From Sedimenticola sp. (GTDB lineage: Bacteria; Pseudomonadota; Gammaproteobacteria; Chromatiales; Chromatiaceae): DNA of 7,681 nt. Of this stretch, positions 6,272-7,681 are shown one piece after another. The stretch spans positions 1 to 7,681 of the forward strand of contig JALWGP010000329.1 of the NCBI GenBank assembly GCA_027038775.1. The letters are read 5' to 3'. The first letter of the stretch is position 1. Each line of letters starts with the position of its first letter. Under the pieces are notes generated by a model. That model saw only the letters and a list, made by a program, of their open reading frames with translations, ran no database searches and was not told the origin of the DNA. Both the position numbers and the translations under genes were made by a program.

Positions 6272-6387
6272 GCCCCCATCACGAAGCCGGGCACCCGAAA
6301 CTCGCGAAAGGAGGCACGAACCCGACAACCTTTACCGGCGAAGTTCCAGGCAGCGGCTTTCTCACCACGGTGGAGCCCACCCCATGA
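6268..6387 (+). CDS. Possible 39-codon linker ORF between mlaE and mlaF
   Basis: This open frame fills the mlaE-mlaF gap exactly. Its ATG (6268-6270) overlaps the mlaE TGA as ATGA, and its TGA (6385-6387) overlaps the mlaF ATG as ATGA. GGAG at 6256-6259 lies eight bases before its start. The 39-residue product is hydrophilic, rich in Pro, Thr and Gly, begins MSPHHEAGHP, and has no cysteine, membrane segment or motif I know. Against it: only about 26 of its 38 codons after the start end in G or C, clearly fewer than in the flanking genes, so it resembles spacer DNA. It may be a coupling leader that carries ribosomes from mlaE to mlaF, not a functional protein, or it may be chance. Confidence 0.3.
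   Translation: MSPHHEAGHPKLAKGGTNPTTFTGEVPGSGFLTTVEPTP
6307..6314 (+). promoter_or_regulatory. Orphan Shine-Dalgarno-like AAAGGAGG
   Basis: The gap between mlaE and mlaF contains AAAGGAGG, a near-complete complement of the 16S rRNA 3' end, but no ATG, GTG or TTG follows at a usable distance. The mlaF ATG is 69 bases away. AAAGG (6307-6311) can pair with CCTTT (6329-6333). It might pause or hold ribosomes, or be accidental. Confidence 0.3.
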
Positions 6388-7148
6388 AAGAAGTGATCCG
6401 CGTCTCCGACGTCGTCACGCGCTTCGGCGACAACCTGGTGCACGACCGGGTGAGCCTGGGCGTGCGCGAGGGGGAGATCTATGGCCTCATGGGCGGCAGC
6501 GGCTCGGGCAAGTCCACCCTGCTCAAGGAGATGATCCTGCTGCTGCGCCCCGAGTCGGGCTCCATCCGCGTGCTGGGAAAGGACCTGGCCCGCCTCCGCT
6601 TCGAGGAGGCTGCCTGGCTGCGGCGGCAGTGGGGTGTGCTCTTCCAGTCCGGCGCCCTTTATTCCTCGCTCACGGTGGCCCAGAATGTGGGCATGAAACT
6701 GCGCGAGTACACCCGCCTGCCCGAGAAGGTGATCGACGAGATCGTGCGCATGAAGATCCGCATGGTGGGCCTGCCCGACCACGCGGCCGGGCTCTACCCG
6801 GCGGAGCTGAGCGGCGGCATGGTCAAGCGCGCCTCGCTGGCGCGCGCCCTGGCCATGGACCCGCGGTTGCTGTTCCTCGACGAGCCCACCTCAGGGCTGG
6901 ACCCCATCGGCGCCGAGGCCTTCGACCAGCTGATCCTGAAGCTGCGCGACATGCTCGGCCTCACCGTGGTGATGGTGACCCACGACCTCGACTCCATCTG
7001 GACCATCGTCGACCGCTTCGCGGTGCTCGGCGACCGCCGGGTCATCGCCGAGGGCACCCTGGAAGAGGTGATTCGTCAGCCCCATCCCATCGTCCGGCAG
7101 TTCTTCTGGGGCGCGCGCGGCCGCCTGAGGAGCGCCCATGGGCAGTAA
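6384..7148 (+). CDS. mlaF: MlaF-like ATP-binding protein of lipid ABC transporter
   Basis: The 254-residue ATPase drives lipid movement through the MlaE-type permease at the cytoplasmic face of the inner membrane. Motifs are complete: Walker A GGSGSGKST (37-45), Q-loop Q88 in GVLFQSGALYSSLTV, signature LSGGM (142-146), Walker B LLFLDEP (162-168), D-loop SGLDP (170-174) and H-loop H200 in VMVTHDLDS. The FQSGALYSSLTVAQNV and LSGGMVKRASLARAL wording is typical of the MlaF/Ttg2A group. The C-terminus is short and ends near RQFFWGARGR. The frame is open back to 6228, but homology starts at ATG 6384 (MKEVIRVSDV), which has GGAG eight bases upstream. It overlaps the mlaD-like gene by 11 bases, as expected for a coupled operon. 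Confidence 0.93.
   Translation: MKEVIRVSDVVTRFGDNLVHDRVSLGVREGEIYGLMGGSGSGKSTLLKEMILLLRPESGSIRVLGKDLARLRFEEAAWLRRQWGVLFQSGALYSSLTVAQNVGMKLREYTRLPEKVIDEIVRMKIRMVGLPDHAAGLYPAELSGGMVKRASLARALAMDPRLLFLDEPTSGLDPIGAEAFDQLILKLRDMLGLTVVMVTHDLDSIWTIVDRFAVLGDRRVIAEGTLEEVIRQPHPIVRQFFWGARGRLRSAHGQ
7127..7132 (+). promoter_or_regulatory. Ribosome binding site of the mlaD-like gene
   Basis: GAGGAG lies five bases before ATG 7138, inside the last codons of mlaF. It supports this start and the 11-base overlap with mlaF. Confidence 0.8.
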
Positions 7149-7681
7149 CGCAAACTACGCCATCGTCGGCCTCTTCGTGCTGCTCTTCACCGCGGGCGTG
7201 CTCGGCTTCGCCTACTGGCTGGCGAAGCACGGTGGCCAGCAGGAGTACGACTACTACCAGGTCTTCATGACCGAGTCGGTGGCCGGCCTGAGCACCGACG
7301 CCTCGGTGAAGTACCGCGGCGTGGAGGTGGGCACGGTTTCCGAGATGGACCTCAACCCCGACAACCCCGAGGAGGTGCGGCTGGTGCTCAAGATCCGGCG
7401 GGGCACCCCGGTGAAGACCGACACCCGGGCCACCCTCAAGTTCTACGGCATCACGGGGCTGGCCTTCATCGAGCTGCAGGGCACCAGCAGGGACGCACCC
7501 CGGCTGGAGCCGGGGGATGGCGAGATGCCGGTGATTCCCACCACCCCTTCCACCTTCACCCGCCTGGACGATGCCCTGAGCGAGCTGGCGGTGAAATCGA
7601 CGCGGGCGCTGGACAGGATCGACCGGCTGCTCAGCGACGACAACCTGGAAGCGGTGGCCACCCTTCTGAAAGACACCAGGG
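7138..7681 (+). CDS. mlaD: MlaD-like MCE-domain lipid-binding protein, N-terminal part (3' end outside window)
   Basis: The first 181 residues are present; the frame is open at the window edge. A short N-terminus leads into one membrane anchor (about 8-28, YAIVGLFVLLFTAGVLGFAYWL), followed by a periplasmic MCE domain at about 38-118: SVAGLSTDASVKYRGVEVG (47-65), a LVLKIRRGTPVKTDTRATL strand (82-100) and the GITGLAFIEL end (104-113). Then comes a segment starting FTRLDDALSEL that looks helical. MCE proteins form hexameric rings that carry lipids across the periplasm. The post-MCE region appears longer than in E. coli MlaD, which resembles the STAS-MlaE/MlaF/MCE/PqiC-like lipoprotein operons of other Proteobacteria; that lipoprotein would be expected just downstream but is not visible. 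Confidence 0.9.
   Translation, partial: MGSNANYAIVGLFVLLFTAGVLGFAYWLAKHGGQQEYDYYQVFMTESVAGLSTDASVKYRGVEVGTVSEMDLNPDNPEEVRLVLKIRRGTPVKTDTRATLKFYGITGLAFIELQGTSRDAPRLEPGDGEMPVIPTTPSTFTRLDDALSELAVKSTRALDRIDRLLSDDNLEAVATLLKDTR

Noticed and set aside
4892..6328. Minus-strand open frame of 478 codons rich in His, Asp and Glu
   Set aside because: Its odd composition is the antisense image of hydrophobic codons in mlaE. It has no domain and no start signals.
6228..6383. N-terminal extension of mlaF into mlaE
   Set aside because: The added residues are low-complexity and the ATPase domain begins normally at ATG 6384 with GGAG upstream.

Overview
The window looks like chromosomal DNA of a high-GC, sulfur-oxidizing gammaproteobacterium. 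The clues are a PilR-type type IV pilus regulator, a SoxX/SoxA cytochrome pair, an RhlE-like RNA helicase and a Mla-type lipid transporter whose permease carries a fused STAS domain. The genus cannot be fixed from this sequence. I see no insertion sequence, CRISPR array, phage gene or toxin-antitoxin pair. No stretch longer than about 230 bases lacks a gene.

Left part (1-2208). The 3' end of a pilR-like gene runs rightward off the left edge. It converges on, and overlaps by 62 bases, a leftward histone-deacetylase-family gene. Upstream of that, also leftward, is a secreted YSC84/SYLF-domain protein, separated from the deacetylase by 40 bases that hold a very GC-rich hairpin. A rightward tRNA-Arg(CCG) follows, with a perfect TATAAT box. 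The YSC84 gene and the tRNA diverge from a shared region of about 110 bases.

Middle part (2273-3764). A leftward soxX-soxA pair encodes the heme subunits of the SoxAX cytochrome, which starts thiosulfate oxidation in the periplasm. The genes overlap by four bases and soxA uses a GTG start with a near-perfect ribosome binding site inside soxX. No soxYZ, soxB or soxK is present, so the other partners must be encoded elsewhere.

Right part (3765-7681). An rhlE-like DEAD-box helicase gene reads rightward behind a leader of about 130 bases with a hairpin and a pyrimidine-rich repeat. It is followed after 62 bases by a lipid ABC transporter operon: STAS-MlaE permease, MlaF-like ATPase and an MlaD-like MCE protein cut by the right edge. 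Together these would move lipids between inner and outer membrane. The 112-base gap between mlaE and mlaF holds a 39-codon open frame that joins both neighbours through ATGA overlaps. It is the most unusual element in the window, though its codon usage argues against a conserved protein.
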